64,000 bases of DNA from Enterobacter ludwigii (GCA_023023105.1 CP083824.1:1116001-1180000), one strand, 5' to 3'. Numbered from the stretch's first letter, positions 28,999-39,260 are shown. Translations and numbers: made by a program. The notes: generated from the sequence alone by a model not told the origin.

Positions 28999-30015
28999 TT
29001 ACGCCGATTCGCGCGCGATAAGCTGCCCGGAAAGCGTAATCCGCTGCGTTTGCAAGTCCGGCTCTTTCAGCTTGCGAATAATCAACCCGGCAGCCTGACG
29101 CCCCGTCTCTTCACTGGCGGAGGAGACGTAGGTCAATGACGGTGACGTGAGGTTTACGTGCAGCATATCTTCGAAACCGACCAGCGCGACCTGCTGCGTC
29201 AGAAACACGTCTTTACCCACCGTACGTCCTACCTGATGAATCGCTGATATAGAGCCGATCATGGCATCAGGCGAGTGGCAGAGCAGGGCGGTGAAGGTGT
29301 TGTTTTTTTCCAGCAGTTGGCGGGTGGCGAAACCCGCGGCCAGCGTGTCATCACTGCAGGCCGGAGAGTATTCATCGCGCCAGACCAGCCCGTTTTGCGT
29401 CATCGCGCTGCGAAAACCGAGCAGACGCTGCTCGCGGATAAGGCAGCCCTCACGCCCGCCAATGTAGGCGATATTGCGATGGCCGCGCTCGATAAGATAA
29501 CGTACCGCCAGATTTGCCGCCTGACGGTTATCACGCATCACCAGGTTGCATTTTTCCTCCAGCAACGACTGAGAGACCGCAACCAACGGCAGTGGGCAAT
29601 GACGAATGTGTTCCGGCAGGGTGGATGTCCGGGTGTCAGAAGCGAGGTAAATCACACCGGCGACGCCCTGCTGTTTAAACGACAGCAGGCAGCGTTCCAG
29701 ATGGTCATAGTCATTCTGCGGCTGGCCGAGAAACACCATATACCCCTGTTTTTCCAGCTCCTGGACGATGCTCGCCATCACCTTGATGGAGAAGCTGTCG
29801 CTGAAGTCACGGAGGATAAGACCAATAAGATTGGAGGTGTTGGCGCGAAGGTTGGCGGCGGCGACGTTATGAACATAGCCCAGGGTATTGATGGCAGCGT
29901 TGACCTTCTCGATCGTTGCCTCTGAGATTTTCCCTTTCTGGCGCAACACCAGCGAGACGGTTGAGACCGAAACGCCCGCGTGCTTTGCGACATCAATAAT
30001 GCTGACTTTCTTCAA
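28999..30015 (-). CDS. LacI/GalR-family transcriptional regulator (MalI-like)
   Basis: Sugar-responsive repressor of 338 aa. The N-terminal LacI HTH reads IIDVAKHAGVSVSTVSLVLR (about 5-24) and the hinge helix is near 50-58 (AAANLRANTS). A periplasmic-binding-protein-like effector domain follows (about 60-335), ending TLSGQLIARES. It most resembles MalI-type repressors but is not close enough to name. It lies 83 bp downstream of a PTS EIICB gene on the same strand, with a hairpin terminator between. Tandem palindromes containing the LacI-typical central CG sit in front of the PTS gene and are its likely target. Confidence 0.88.
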   Translation of the reverse strand: MKKVSIIDVAKHAGVSVSTVSLVLRQKGKISEATIEKVNAAINTLGYVHNVAAANLRANTSNLIGLILRDFSDSFSIKVMASIVQELEKQGYMVFLGQPQNDYDHLERCLLSFKQQGVAGVIYLASDTRTSTLPEHIRHCPLPLVAVSQSLLEEKCNLVMRDNRQAANLAVRYLIERGHRNIAYIGGREGCLIREQRLLGFRSAMTQNGLVWRDEYSPACSDDTLAAGFATRQLLEKNNTFTALLCHSPDAMIGSISAIHQVGRTVGKDVFLTQQVALVGFEDMLHVNLTSPSLTYVSSASEETGRQAAGLIIRKLKEPDLQTQRITLSGQLIARESA

Positions 30016-30054
30016 AACCGCTCCCTGAAATTTGCCGATTATCAGCCAGATAAA

Positions 30055-30082
30055 ACACGTCTCCCAGCGTACAGGAGACGTG
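30055..30082 (-). terminator. Terminator between the PTS gene and the regulator
   Basis: On the minus strand ACACGTCTCC pairs with GGAGACGTGT over an 8 base loop, followed by TTTATC. It starts 17 bases after the PTS stop codon, so the regulator is read either by partial read-through or from its own promoter. Confidence 0.75.
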
Positions 30083-30098
30083 TCGTTCAGGCATCTTA

Positions 30099-31598
30099 TT
30101 ATTTGCCGATCATGGTGGACATGGTCTGGGCGATAAACTGTGCTCTGGCACCGAAAATCACCTGAATACCGTTGTCGCCGACGAAGACCACGCCGCGCGC
30201 GCCAAGTCCGTTCAGGCCGTCTTTATCAACTGCCTCGCTTTTTGCCACTTCCAGACGCAGACGGGTGATACAGGCGCCGACGGAGTTGATGTTATGCGCT
30301 CCGCCCAGCAGGGTGATGATCTCGGTCGCGAGTTCGGAATCTGACTTCTCATCCGCATTGGCTGTCACTTCAGTGCGGCCCGGCGTTTTCACGTCGAAAC
30401 GACGGATCACAAAGCGGAACGTGAAGTAATAAATCAGGCCCATTGGAATGCCGATGATAATGGCGTTCAGGAAATTGGTTTTGTAACCGTTAAACGACGG
30501 CAGGATCCCGAATGACAGATAGTCGATAAAGCCCGCGGAGAACGACTTGGCGATATGCGCATGCAGCAGATACATGGTCATATAAGCCAGGCCCGCCATG
30601 ATGGCGTTAAAGACGTACAGAATCGGCGCCACGAAGATAAAGGTAAACTCAACCGGTTCGGTGATCCCCGTCAGGAAGCAGGTCAACGCCGCAGAGAACA
30701 GAATACCGGCCGCGATTTTCTTATTCTTCGTATGGGCTTCGTGATACATCGCCAGGCACGCCGCAGGCAGCGCGAACAGCATCAGCGGGAATTCACCCTG
30801 CATGAACTTACCGGCATTCTGGTAGGTGTCGCTGCTGAAGGATTTGACCCCTTCTTCCAGCATCTTGAACCAGATGGTTTGGTCGCCGTGGATCACCTGG
30901 CCTGCCTGGGTGGTGTAATCCCCAAACGAATACCAGAAGGATGGATACCAGATGTGGTGCAGTCCGAGCGGGATCAGCGCGCGTTCCACCAGACCGAAGA
31001 TAAAGGTCGACGCCGCCTGATTATCGCCGTTAACCACTACGGAGAGTGCGTCGATACCGGCCTGGATATGTTGCCAGATGTAGGGCAGCAGCAGCCCCAT
31101 CAGGAACGAGAGGAACGCCGTTGCAATTGCCACGAAGCGCTTACCGGAGAAGAAGCCCAGGAACTCCGGGAGCTGCATGGTGTGGAAGCGGTTATAGCAC
31201 CAGGCCGCGAGAATACCGCAGATCAGGCCGCCGAAGACGCCCATTTGCAACGTCGGGATGCCGACCACCATGGCGTATTTCCCGCCCTGAGAGGCCATTT
31301 CCGGCGTGATGCTCAGCACGGTGCTAATGGTGATATTCGTGACAAATACCGATACCGCCGCAGACAGCGCAGCGATACCGGATTCTGACGCCAGACCCAC
31401 GGCAGAGCCAATGGCGAACAGCATCGGCAGGTTATCAAAAATAACCCCGCCCGCGTTCATCATCAGCGGCAGGTGGAACTTATCGCCGAAGGCCAGCAGC
31501 AGGCCCGCAGCGGGAAGCAGTGAAATTGGCAGCATCAAGGCGCGACCAATCATAGACAACTTAGACAGCGATTTAACAAACCCTGATATCAGACTCAT
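30099..31598 (-). CDS. PTS EIICB permease, glucose/maltose family (MalX/PtsG-like)
   Basis: Sugar-transporting phosphotransferase permease of 499 aa. An EIIC membrane domain with about ten helices (residues 1-~395) contains the sugar-site signature GITEPVEFTF near 330. A C-terminal EIIB domain (~420-499) has the phosphorylated Cys in SVGACITRLRLEV. No EIIA domain is fused, so it presumably borrows the glucose EIIA (Crr). The substrate is unknown; similarity is to MalX and alpha-glucoside or glucose EIICs. No sugar-phosphate hydrolase lies beside it, which is unusual for a dedicated locus. A LacI regulator follows. Confidence 0.87.
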   Translation of the reverse strand: MSLISGFVKSLSKLSMIGRALMLPISLLPAAGLLLAFGDKFHLPLMMNAGGVIFDNLPMLFAIGSAVGLASESGIAALSAAVSVFVTNITISTVLSITPEMASQGGKYAMVVGIPTLQMGVFGGLICGILAAWCYNRFHTMQLPEFLGFFSGKRFVAIATAFLSFLMGLLLPYIWQHIQAGIDALSVVVNGDNQAASTFIFGLVERALIPLGLHHIWYPSFWYSFGDYTTQAGQVIHGDQTIWFKMLEEGVKSFSSDTYQNAGKFMQGEFPLMLFALPAACLAMYHEAHTKNKKIAAGILFSAALTCFLTGITEPVEFTFIFVAPILYVFNAIMAGLAYMTMYLLHAHIAKSFSAGFIDYLSFGILPSFNGYKTNFLNAIIIGIPMGLIYYFTFRFVIRRFDVKTPGRTEVTANADEKSDSELATEIITLLGGAHNINSVGACITRLRLEVAKSEAVDKDGLNGLGARGVVFVGDNGIQVIFGARAQFIAQTMSTMIGK

Positions 31599-31642
31599 GC
31601 TGATTTCCCCCGAGTAGCGCTTTTTTTAGCGCTGTTATTGTA

Positions 31643-31671
31643 AGTAGAACGTTTTAGTAGAACGTTCTACT
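31643..31671 (-). promoter_or_regulatory. Tandem LacI-type operators before the PTS gene
   Basis: AGTAGAACGTTCTACT (31656-31671) is a perfect 16 bp palindrome with the central CG of LacI-family sites. An overlapping second copy AGTAGAACGTTTTAGT (31643-31658) is shifted by 13 bp and matches except in the right arm. They lie 45-73 bp upstream of the PTS start codon, where a repressor would block the promoter. Confidence 0.8.
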
Positions 31672-31786
31672 TATCGTGGGCAAAGTGTGAAAAACGCGCA
31701 ACTGAATTTTCACTATTCAACAGAGGAAATAGTGATTATTTGAAGTTGATCGATAAATAACCGTGATGGATGTGAGGGGATTTTTA

Positions 31787-31824
31787 ACCCTCTCCTGCTG
31801 GGAGAGGGTTGGGGTGAGGGCGTC
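31787..31824 (+). repeat. Palindromic CCCTCTCCC-type repeat, copy 5
   Basis: ACCCTCTCCTGCTGGGAGAGGGT with the tail TGGGGTGAGGGCGTCA. It abuts the stop of ybcJ (31832), which is read leftwards into it, so it lies at a gene's 3' end like the other copies. Confidence 0.75.
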
Positions 31825-31831
31825 AAATGGC

Positions 31832-32044
31832 TCAGGCCGTAACGGTCACGCTCTGTCCTTCAAAGCTCACGGTCTGTCCCGCGACAATCTTGCAGCGCTT
31901 GCGCGTTTCCACCACGCCGTCGACTTTTACTCGCCCGTCGGCGATCACGATTTTCGCCTGCGCGCCGCTTTCGCTCCAGCCTTCCAGCTTCAGCAGATCG
32001 CACAGTTCAACGTGTGGGTGTTTTCCTAATGAAAATGTCGCCAT
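31832..32044 (-). CDS. ybcJ: S4-like RNA-binding protein YbcJ
   Basis: A 70 aa cytoplasmic protein with an S4-type RNA-binding fold, the same length as E. coli YbcJ. It starts MATFSLGKHPHVELCDLLKL; the alpha-L motif is seen as GQ(T)V-type turns: AKIVIADGRVKVDGVVETRK then GQTVSFEG. Role unknown; the E. coli structure has been linked to RNA metabolism. It starts one base after the folD stop, so folD-ybcJ is an operon. Confidence 0.93.
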   Translation of the reverse strand: MATFSLGKHPHVELCDLLKLEGWSESGAQAKIVIADGRVKVDGVVETRKRCKIVAGQTVSFEGQSVTVTA

Positions 32045-32045
32045 C

Positions 32046-32912
32046 TTACGCGTCCTCTACATCATGGTACTCTTCGCATGCCTGCAAAGTATTCTGAATC
32101 AATGTGGCAACCGTCATCGGGCCTACGCCGCCCGGTACTGGGGTGATGTAAGAGGCACGTGCCGCAGCATCTTCATACACTACGTCACCGACGACTGTGC
32201 CGTTTTCCAGACGGTTAATTCCGACGTCCACGACAATCGCACCCTCTTTAATCCATTCACCTGGAATAAAGCCCGGTTTCCCGACGGCAACGATCAGCAG
32301 ATCGGCGTTCTCTACGTGGTGACGCAGATTTTTGGTGAAACGGTGGGTGACGGTAGTGGTGCAGCCGGCCAGCAGCAGTTCCATGCTCATCGGGCGGCCC
32401 ACAATGTTGGAGGCACCAATGACCACGGCGTTCAGACCGTAGGTGTCAATGTTATAACGCTCCAGCAGCGTCACGATACCGCGTGGCGTACATGGACGCA
32501 GACGCGGTGCACGCTGGCACAGGCGGCCAACGTTGTACGGATGGAAACCGTCAACGTCTTTATCCGGTGCGATACGCTCCAGCACCTTCACGTTGTCGAT
32601 GCCTGCGGGCAGCGGCAACTGAACCAGAATACCGTCGATCTCTTTATCGGCATTCAGAGTGTCAATAAGTTCCAGCAGTTCTGCTTCGCTGGTGGTTTCT
32701 GGCAAATCGTAAGAGCGGGAGACGAAGCCCACCTCTTCACACGCTTTGCGTTTGCTGCCGACATAAATTTGTGATGCCGGGTTGCTACCAACCAGCACAA
32801 CGGCCAGCCCAGGGGCGCGTTTTCCGGCGGCTTTACGCGCCTTCACTTTTTCCGCAACCTCAGAGCGCACCTGCTGCGCAATCGTTTTACCGTCAATAAT
32901 CTTTGCTGCCAT
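32046..32912 (-). CDS. folD: Methylene-THF dehydrogenase / methenyl-THF cyclohydrolase
   Basis: Bifunctional one-carbon enzyme linking 5,10-methylene- and 10-formyl-tetrahydrofolate. It is 288 aa, equal to E. coli FolD. It starts [16 protein letters not shown]. The substrate site S-x-x-Y-V-x-x-K is seen as [16 protein letters not shown] (~47-61), and the cofactor segment as [13 protein letters not shown] (~162-174), with [13 protein letters not shown] near the C terminus. It is divergent from the fimbrial operon, across a 310 bp gap. Confidence 0.97.
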   Translation of the reverse strand: MAAKIIDGKTIAQQVRSEVAEKVKARKAAGKRAPGLAVVLVGSNPASQIYVGSKRKACEEVGFVSRSYDLPETTSEAELLELIDTLNADKEIDGILVQLPLPAGIDNVKVLERIAPDKDVDGFHPYNVGRLCQRAPRLRPCTPRGIVTLLERYNIDTYGLNAVVIGASNIVGRPMSMELLLAGCTTTVTHRFTKNLRHHVENADLLIVAVGKPGFIPGEWIKEGAIVVDVGINRLENGTVVGDVVYEDAAARASYITPVPGGVGPMTVATLIQNTLQACEEYHDVEDA

Positions 32913-33222
32913 CAGAGAGAAGATTCCGTCTGTAACGTTTGAAAGGGGGGATTGCCTGTATTTTGTCAGAAGCGAGCGCCGCTGTCAGTCACCCTTTGCG
33001 AGTTTTCATCAGTAGGGCATAAAAACCCTTCGGGATGGATGGTCAATTTCTTAGGCGGGATTAGGATGTGACCTGGAGAAATGGCAGCGTTTTGACATAT
33101 TTAAAAAATGATTCCTGAGCTACTTTGTCTCCTCCGAAATAAGCTTTCAATTCAACAATTGAACGTATTTCTTATTCCCGATTATTCGCGGGAAGGGTTA
33201 TTTACATTTTAAAGGAATAGAC
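32913..33222. promoter_or_regulatory. Intergenic region between folD and fimA
   Basis: A 310 bp gap containing the divergent promoters of folD and the fimbrial operon. A TTGACA at 33092-33097 is a possible -35, but I see no good -10 at 16-18 bp. I looked for a pair of inverted repeats like the fimS switch and found none, and no recombinase gene flanks it. The last 100 bases are AT-rich, and TTTAAAGGAATAGAC precedes the fimA ATG. Confidence 0.5.
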
Positions 33223-33783
33223 ATGAAACTCAGCAACATTGCTTCTACTGTTATTGCAACTCTGGCCCTGGTCGCGGGTGCCGCTCATGCAGCCGATCCT
33301 GCTCCGGTTTCCGTAAATGGCGGTACTGTGCATTTTAAAGGTGAACTGGTTAATGCTGCATGTTCAGTAAATACTGATTCTTCCGAGCAGACTGTTAATC
33401 TCGGTCAGTACCGTACCGCGAAATTCACTAAAGTGGGCGACACCACCTCTAATATCCCATTCAACATTGAACTGAACGATTGCGATCCACTGGTAGCGAA
33501 AACCGCCGCCGTTGCGTTCACCGGTCAGATTGATGCAACTGACAAAACCCTGCTGGCAGTGACTTCCGGTAGCAACGATAACACCGCGAAAGGCGTGGGT
33601 ATCGAGATCCTTGACAGCAAATCCAGCGTTCTGACTCCAGACGGTGCAACCTTCTCTGCTGCACAGAGCCTGATCGAAGGTACTAACACCCTGAAATTCA
33701 CCGCACGTTATAAATCAACGGCTGCGACCACCGAGCCAGGCCAGGCAAACGCTGACGCCACCTTCGTTATGAAATACGAATAA
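33223..33783 (+). CDS. fimA: Type 1 fimbrial major subunit FimA
   Basis: Structural pilin of the fimbrial rod, 186 aa. A signal peptide of 23 residues ends AHA-A. The mature pilin has the usual disulfide Cys pair (ACSVNT near 47 and NDCDPL near 88) and a C-terminal donor-strand pattern ending ATFVMKYE with the penultimate Tyr. The N-terminal extension ([18 protein letters not shown]) would complete the groove of the next subunit. AAGGAATAG precedes the ATG. It is the first gene of a fimAICDHF operon; codon use is highly biased, fitting an abundant protein. Confidence 0.92.
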   Translation: MKLSNIASTVIATLALVAGAAHAADPAPVSVNGGTVHFKGELVNAACSVNTDSSEQTVNLGQYRTAKFTKVGDTTSNIPFNIELNDCDPLVAKTAAVAFTGQIDATDKTLLAVTSGSNDNTAKGVGIEILDSKSSVLTPDGATFSAAQSLIEGTNTLKFTARYKSTAATTEPGQANADATFVMKYE

Positions 33784-33801
33784 TTCGTACAAGGATGTTC
33801 A

Positions 33802-33819
33802 GGCCTCAGGGACGAGGCC
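33802..33819 (+). terminator. Intercistronic hairpin after fimA
   Basis: GGCCTC-AGGGAC-GAGGCC forms a 6 bp GC-rich stem between fimA and fimI. Such hairpins commonly protect or partly terminate the major pilin message so that fimA is made in excess over the downstream genes. Confidence 0.6.
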
Positions 33820-33846
33820 GTCATACGCTAATGCCAGGAACGAAGG

Positions 33847-34392
33847 ATGATAAAAACGGGAGCATTACTGCTTTTAGCGCTTGCGATGACTAACCAGGCA
33901 TCGGCACATACCGTGGTGATCGAAGGTGGCAAAGTTCACCTCAGAGGTGAACTGGTGAACGGCGGCTGCGCCGTTGCGCCCGACAGCCAGAATATGCGCA
34001 TCGACATGGGACAGTATCGAACCAATTCATTTGCCGGTGTGGGGAGCTTTTCCACGGTGAATGTCCCCTTCACCGTGCGGCTACTGGATTGCAGCGTTGA
34101 TGTCTCGCGCACCGTGGGGATCCAGTTTCAGGGTGTCACACCCGCAGAAGATCCGCAGGTTTTTCTGGCGACATCGCGGCCAGGTGAAACACCTGTCAGC
34201 AGCGGTGTGGGGCTGGCGCTCTTTGACGAACAACAACGTCAGATTATCCCAAATGCCACTGCCGTCAGCTGGTTGCCGGTAAATACCAGTGAACTCGCGT
34301 TTCATTTTAGCGCCCGCTATCGGGCTATTTCCGAACATCTCATGCCAGGCAATATTCAGTCGGATGTCTGGTTTACGTTGATTTATCCATAA
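33847..34392 (+). CDS. fimI: Fimbrial subunit FimI
   Basis: Minor pilin-like protein of 181 aa. A signal peptide ends near residue 20 (NQASA-H). The mature part repeats the FimA plan: [18 protein letters not shown], Cys pair near 42 and 82, and a C-terminal WFTLIYP. In E. coli FimI is thought to stop rod growth at the base. The position between fimA and fimC and the domain plan make the assignment likely. It starts 63 bp after fimA. Confidence 0.88.
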   Translation: MIKTGALLLLALAMTNQASAHTVVIEGGKVHLRGELVNGGCAVAPDSQNMRIDMGQYRTNSFAGVGSFSTVNVPFTVRLLDCSVDVSRTVGIQFQGVTPAEDPQVFLATSRPGETPVSSGVGLALFDEQQRQIIPNATAVSWLPVNTSELAFHFSARYRAISEHLMPGNIQSDVWFTLIYP

Positions 34393-34423
34393 CACCTGCG
34401 AACACATTATTAAAGGTACGGTT

Positions 34424-35119
34424 GTGATGAATACCCGAATTAAACCAGGACTTTTTTTATCGTTTATTTTGATGATGGTTTCTGCTTGCGCGAATGCTTC
34501 CGGCGGTATTGCGCTGGGGGCCACGCGCGTTATTTATCCGGCAGATGCGAAGCAAACGTCGCTGGCGATCACTAACAGCAACAAACAAGAACGCTATTTA
34601 ATCAACGCGTGGATCGAAAATGCGAACGGGCAAAAAGAAAAAACCTTTGCCGTCACACCGCCCCTGTTTGTGAGTGAGCCAAACAGCGAAAACACGCTGC
34701 GTATTATTTACGCCGGACCGACGCTGCCCGCCGACCGCGAATCGCTCTTTTACATGAACGTGAAAGCGATCCCGTCAGTGAACAAGGAGAAAACGGAAAA
34801 CAATAACGTGCTGCAGCTGGCGATCCTTTCGCGTATCAAACTGTTTGTACGCCCGAACAATCTGGCGATGCAGCCGGAAGAGGCGCTCTCCCAGCTGCGT
34901 TTTGAGCGTACTGGCAACCACCTCAAAGTCAGCAACGCGTCTCCGTATTACATCACCCTGGTCAACATGAAGCTGGGTGGCAAGACGCTGGATAACCTGA
35001 TGGTTGCGCCTAAAAACTCGGCACAGCAGGTACTGCCAGCCGGTGCGAGCGGCACGCTCTCCTGGCAGAGCGTGAATGACTACGGTGCCATTACACCGGC
35101 GCGTAGCGTCAACCTGTGA
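34424..35119 (+). CDS. fimC: Periplasmic fimbrial chaperone FimC
   Basis: Donates a strand to unfolded pilins in the periplasm and delivers them to the usher. It is 231 aa from a GTG at 34424, or 230 from the ATG at 34427; AAAGG at 34412-34416 favours the former slightly. A signal peptide runs to about residue 26 (CANA-SGG). Two Ig-like domains: [11 protein letters not shown] with the conserved Arg, the G1 strand area [17 protein letters not shown] (~122-138) and the invariant Lys of the C-terminal cleft. It overlaps the usher gene by 4 bases. Confidence 0.94.
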   Translation: MMNTRIKPGLFLSFILMMVSACANASGGIALGATRVIYPADAKQTSLAITNSNKQERYLINAWIENANGQKEKTFAVTPPLFVSEPNSENTLRIIYAGPTLPADRESLFYMNVKAIPSVNKEKTENNNVLQLAILSRIKLFVRPNNLAMQPEEALSQLRFERTGNHLKVSNASPYYITLVNMKLGGKTLDNLMVAPKNSAQQVLPAGASGTLSWQSVNDYGAITPARSVNL

Positions 35120-37698
35120 GCAGAGTCAGGGCGATGAAAAATCATCTGGGACGTTACTGCCCGGTTGCACTGGCGCTGATGGCCGCGCTCTGGCCGCAGT
35201 CTGGCTGGAGCGAAAGCTACTTCAACCCGGCCTTCTTGTCCGACGATACCGCCAGCGTGGCGGATTTGTCGCGTTTTGAACAAGGTCACCAGCAGGCACC
35301 CGGCGTTTATCGTGTGGATATCTGGCGTAACGATGAGTTTATCGGCACCCAGGACGTGCGTTTTGAGCAAGCCGAAAACACCCCGCCAGTGGCGGGCGGT
35401 TTATCGCCGTGCATCACGCGCGCGATGCTCGATCGCTTTGGTGTCAATGTTGCGGCATTTCCTGAACTGGCAAATGTACAGGGCGATACCTGCGTTCCGC
35501 TGACCACGGCCATTCCTGGTAGTGAGACGGCATTTAACTTTGCCTCTCAGCGTCTGAACGTCAGCCTGCCGCAGGTGGCGTTGCAGAACAGCGCCCGTGG
35601 CTACATTCCGCCTGAACAATGGGATGAAGGCATTCCCGCCGCACTGTTGAACTACAGTTTCACCGGTAACCGGGGCAGCGAAGACGACAGTTATTATCTG
35701 AACCTGCAGAGCGGGTTGAACTATGGTGCCTGGCGTTTACGTAACAATGGCGCATGGCGTTACACGCAGAATAACGGGCAGCGACACAGCGAGTGGCAGA
35801 ATATCGGCACCTGGGCGCAACGCACCGTTATTCCGCTTAAAAGTGAACTGGTGCTGGGTGACAGTAATACCGGTAATGATGTCTTCGACAGCGTCGGTTT
35901 TCGCGGCGGACGGCTCTTTTCATCTGACAGCATGTACCCTGACAGCCTGCAGGGCTATGCCCCAACCGTACGCGGAATTGCCAGGACGCCAGCTAAAGTT
36001 GTGGTGCGTCAGAACGGCTATGTCATTTATCAAAGCTATGTCCAGCCCGGCGCGTTCGCCATTACCGATCTCAACCCGACCTCCTCAAGCGGTGACCTGG
36101 AAGTGACGGTCGAAGAGAAAGACGGTACCCAGCAGCGCTATACCGTGCCGTACTCCACCGTACCGCTCCTGCAGCGTGAAGGGCGCTGGAAGTACGATCT
36201 TGTTGCCGGGGATTACCGCAGCGGTAACAGCGATCAGGATACGCCATTCTTTACTCAGGGAACCCTGATTACCGGTCTTGCCAATGGTTACACGCTGTAC
36301 GGTGGTACCCAACTGGCATCTCGTTATACCGCGGTGGCTATCGGGGCCGGAAAAAACCTCGGTGACTGGGGCGCGGTCTCGCTCGATATTACTCACGCCC
36401 GCAGCCAGCTCGCGGACGACAGCAAACATGAAGGACAGTCTCTGCGCTTCCTCTATGCGAAATCACTCAACGGCTTCGGCACCAACTTCCAGCTGCTGGG
36501 TTACCGCTACTCCACAAAAGGGTTTTACACCCTGGACGATGTGGCCTGGCGCTCAATGGAAGGTTATCAGTATGCGGATAACCAGGATGATAACAGCGTC
36601 CCGGACGTGCAGAGTTATCACAACCTGACGTGGAATAAAAAAGGGCGTTTCCAGCTCAATGTGTCTCAGTCGCTGGGGGATTATGGATCGGTATATATCT
36701 CCGGCAGCGAGCAGAGCTACTGGGGAACCGACGAGACAAACCTCTGGTATCAGCTGGGGTATGCGGGGGGCGTGAAGGGGATCAACTACTCCGTTTCCTG
36801 GTCGTGGAACAAATCCGTCGGGATAGAAGGTACCGACCGGATCGCGTCGTTTAACGTCTCCGTGCCGTTTAGCCTCTTTACCCGTCAGGGATATCGCCGT
36901 GACAGCGCGATAGACCGCGCCTATGCCACGGCATCCGCCAGCCGAAACAGCGATGGCGATACAAGCTGGCAAACCGGCGTCAGCGGTACGCTGCTGGAGG
37001 ATCGCAACCTAAACTACAGCGTGACCCAGGGACACACCAGCAATAATGGCTCAAGCGGTAGCGCCAGTGCCAACTGGCAGGCGACTTACGGCACGTTGGC
37101 CGCGGGTTATAACTACTCACGCGATCAGCACGATCTCAACTGGCAGCTCTCCGGGGGCGTGGTCGGTCATGCCGACGGGGTGACCTTCAGTCAGCCACTG
37201 GGCGACACCAACGTACTGATCAAAGCGCCGGGAGCATCGGGCGTCAGCGTGGAAAACCAGACCGGCGTGAAAACCGACTGGCGAGGCTACGCGGTTATGC
37301 CGTATGCCACCGTCTATCGCTACAACCGCGTGGCGCTGGATACCAACACCATGAGCAACAACACCGATATCGAAAACAACGTGAGCAGCGTGGTGCCAAC
37401 CAAAGGCGCGCTGGTTCGCGCCAGCTTTGATACGCGTATTGGTGTGCGTGCCCTGCTGACGGTGATGCGCGGTAACCAGCCCGTGCCGTTCGGTGCTGTG
37501 GTGCGCGAAACCCAGAGTGGCGTTACCAGCATGGTGGGGGATGACGGGCAGATCTATCTGAGTGGGCTGCCGCTGGAAGGTGAACTGCTTATCCAGTGGG
37601 GCGACGGGGCGCAGTCCCAGTGCCGTGCGCACTATCGCTTACCGCCTGAGAGTCAGAACCAGGCTATCACGATGGCGGGAGTCAGCTGTGATCGTTAA
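35116..37698 (+). CDS. fimD: Outer-membrane fimbrial usher FimD
   Basis: Outer-membrane 24-strand barrel that recruits chaperone-pilin complexes and assembles the fimbria, 860 aa from a GTG at 35116 that overlaps the fimC stop; an ATG at 35134 would give 854 aa and a neat signal peptide ([15 protein letters not shown]). Domains: N-terminal chaperone-binding domain (about 30-160; [11 protein letters not shown]), barrel with plug domain (~165-690), and two C-terminal Ig-like domains ending with a Cys pair ([10 protein letters not shown] and GVSCDR). Length fits FimD/SfmD ushers. No frameshift is seen. Confidence 0.94.
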   Translation: MSRVRAMKNHLGRYCPVALALMAALWPQSGWSESYFNPAFLSDDTASVADLSRFEQGHQQAPGVYRVDIWRNDEFIGTQDVRFEQAENTPPVAGGLSPCITRAMLDRFGVNVAAFPELANVQGDTCVPLTTAIPGSETAFNFASQRLNVSLPQVALQNSARGYIPPEQWDEGIPAALLNYSFTGNRGSEDDSYYLNLQSGLNYGAWRLRNNGAWRYTQNNGQRHSEWQNIGTWAQRTVIPLKSELVLGDSNTGNDVFDSVGFRGGRLFSSDSMYPDSLQGYAPTVRGIARTPAKVVVRQNGYVIYQSYVQPGAFAITDLNPTSSSGDLEVTVEEKDGTQQRYTVPYSTVPLLQREGRWKYDLVAGDYRSGNSDQDTPFFTQGTLITGLANGYTLYGGTQLASRYTAVAIGAGKNLGDWGAVSLDITHARSQLADDSKHEGQSLRFLYAKSLNGFGTNFQLLGYRYSTKGFYTLDDVAWRSMEGYQYADNQDDNSVPDVQSYHNLTWNKKGRFQLNVSQSLGDYGSVYISGSEQSYWGTDETNLWYQLGYAGGVKGINYSVSWSWNKSVGIEGTDRIASFNVSVPFSLFTRQGYRRDSAIDRAYATASASRNSDGDTSWQTGVSGTLLEDRNLNYSVTQGHTSNNGSSGSASANWQATYGTLAAGYNYSRDQHDLNWQLSGGVVGHADGVTFSQPLGDTNVLIKAPGASGVSVENQTGVKTDWRGYAVMPYATVYRYNRVALDTNTMSNNTDIENNVSSVVPTKGALVRASFDTRIGVRALLTVMRGNQPVPFGAVVRETQSGVTSMVGDDGQIYLSGLPLEGELLIQWGDGAQSQCRAHYRLPPESQNQAITMAGVSCDR

Positions 37699-37711
37699 CA
37701 GGAACCCAAAG

Positions 37712-38716
37712 ATGCGCATTTTACGCACTGCTGTTAGTTTTGCGCTGCTTTGCAGCGCATTGCCCGCGTGGGCTACGGTTTGTCAGAACTCGACGGGGGT
37801 GGCGAAGGATATTTCCTACGATCTTTCAAACGTCTTTAATAGCTCCAATAACAAACCGGGGCAGATTGTTACCCTGGCGCAAAAAACCGGGCTTGTCGGG
37901 GTGAATGCCATTTGCCCTAAGGGAACAAGCGGGAAATCCACGATGCGTAGTTACGTTACCAGTCTGCCGATCACGACGGTAATTGATAGCTACAAGTATG
38001 TAAAACTTAACGATTACCTTGATGGCGCCATGCAGATTCATGACGACTTTGCGGGCACGTTCTATCCACCCGCGAATTACATCCAGATGGGGCAGCATCC
38101 TAACGTACCGAACAACAAGGCATTTCCAGTCACCGACTCGAAGCTGGTTTTTCGTCTGAGAGTCACGCGGCGGTTTATCAACATGGTGGTTATTCCCGAG
38201 CAGACCATGTTCAGGGTGTATGTCACGACGACAACGTCTGACCCATTGAATACGCCGGTCTATACCATCAGCTACAGCGGAACAATCCAGGTACCACAAA
38301 GCTGTGCGATAAACGCAGGGCAGGTGGTGGAGTTTGATTTTGGCGACATTGGCGCATCGCTGTTCAGTCAGGCCGGAGCTGGTAATCGTCCCGAGAAAGT
38401 CTCGCCGCAAAGCAAAACCATTGCCATTAAGTGTACCAATGTGGAAGCCAATGCTTATCTGACGATGCGTATCGAGGCGGAAAAAGTTTCAGGTAATGCG
38501 CTGGTTTCCAATAATGCAGATTTGGGTTTTGTGGTGGCAAACGAGAGCGGTACACCTTTGACGCCGAACAATCTGAACAGCAAAATTCCGTTCCGCCTGG
38601 ACGACAACGCGCAGGCTCAGGTAGGGATCCGGGTCTGGCCGGTGAGCATCACGGGTAACAAGCCTGCAGAAGGACGTTTCACCTCTCGCGGTTATCTGCG
38701 TGTGGATTACGATTAA
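37712..38716 (+). CDS. fimH: Fimbrial tip adhesin FimH (Salmonella/SfmH type)
   Basis: Two-domain tip adhesin of 334 aa, 13 bp after fimD. The start is the ATG at 37712 (MRILRTAVSFALL); a longer frame from 37562 lies inside fimD and is rejected. A signal peptide of ~21 residues ends WA-TV. The N-terminal lectin domain (about 22-190) contains the block SYDLSNVFNSSNNKPGQIVT and differs from E. coli FimH, resembling Salmonella FimH and E. coli SfmH. The C-terminal pilin domain starts near GTIQVPQSCAINAGQVVEFD and ends RGYLRVDYD. Receptor specificity is unknown; mannose binding is likely by homology. Confidence 0.92.
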   Translation: MRILRTAVSFALLCSALPAWATVCQNSTGVAKDISYDLSNVFNSSNNKPGQIVTLAQKTGLVGVNAICPKGTSGKSTMRSYVTSLPITTVIDSYKYVKLNDYLDGAMQIHDDFAGTFYPPANYIQMGQHPNVPNNKAFPVTDSKLVFRLRVTRRFINMVVIPEQTMFRVYVTTTTSDPLNTPVYTISYSGTIQVPQSCAINAGQVVEFDFGDIGASLFSQAGAGNRPEKVSPQSKTIAIKCTNVEANAYLTMRIEAEKVSGNALVSNNADLGFVVANESGTPLTPNNLNSKIPFRLDDNAQAQVGIRVWPVSITGNKPAEGRFTSRGYLRVDYD

Positions 38717-38722
38717 GGGGAA

Positions 38723-39250
38723 ATGATGCTGAACGGGAAAGGGTATCTCGCCGCAGTGGCTCTGGTGATGCTTCATGCAAACGTGCAGGCTGCCACTGCA
38801 CTGGGAGAGATTAACATTCAGATGTCCGGAAATATTGTCGATTTCACCTGTGTAGCAGAGGGGAGCGATAGCGACAAGACCGTCACGTTAGGCACCTGGC
38901 CGACTAAACAGCTCAGCTCCACCGGGAGCCGCACGCAGCCTATGCCGTTTACGCTGAAGCTGACCGACTGCCCGCCGGGGGCGGCGTCTATTACGTTTTC
39001 GGGTAAAGCCGACGGAAGCAATAACGGGTTGCTGGCGCTGAATGACGCCAGTACAGCAAGTCATGTCGCCGTTGAGATCAGGGATGCGGATAAAACGCGC
39101 CTGCCGCTTCAACAGGCCAGCCAGCCAGTCACGGTTGATGCGCAGGGGAATGCGGTGTTGTCGTTTTATGCCAATTATATCGCGACTGCTGATAACCCTC
39201 AGCCCGGACGGGCTGATGCAGATGCCACTTTCATGATTAACTATAATTAG
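38723..39250 (+). CDS. fimF: Minor fimbrial tip-fibrillum subunit FimF
   Basis: Adapter pilin between FimH and the rod, 175 aa. A signal peptide of about 23 residues ends VQA-AT. Pilin features: INIQMSGNIVDFTCV with the first Cys, the second in LTDCPPG, and the C-terminal DATFMINYN with penultimate Tyr. Two adjacent ATGs (38723, 38726) could start it, with AGGGGAA upstream. It is the last gene of the operon and a strong hairpin follows. Confidence 0.92.
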   Translation: MMLNGKGYLAAVALVMLHANVQAATALGEINIQMSGNIVDFTCVAEGSDSDKTVTLGTWPTKQLSSTGSRTQPMPFTLKLTDCPPGAASITFSGKADGSNNGLLALNDASTASHVAVEIRDADKTRLPLQQASQPVTVDAQGNAVLSFYANYIATADNPQPGRADADATFMINYN

Positions 39251-39260
39251 CACTGACCGC

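Noticed and set aside
32913..33222. Phase-variable invertible promoter (fimS-like) before fimA
   Set aside because: I found no pair of short inverted repeats at a suitable distance and no recombinase genes in the window.
37562..37711. A 50-codon upstream extension of fimH
   Set aside because: It lies inside the fimD coding sequence; the ATG at 37712 is followed directly by a signal peptide.
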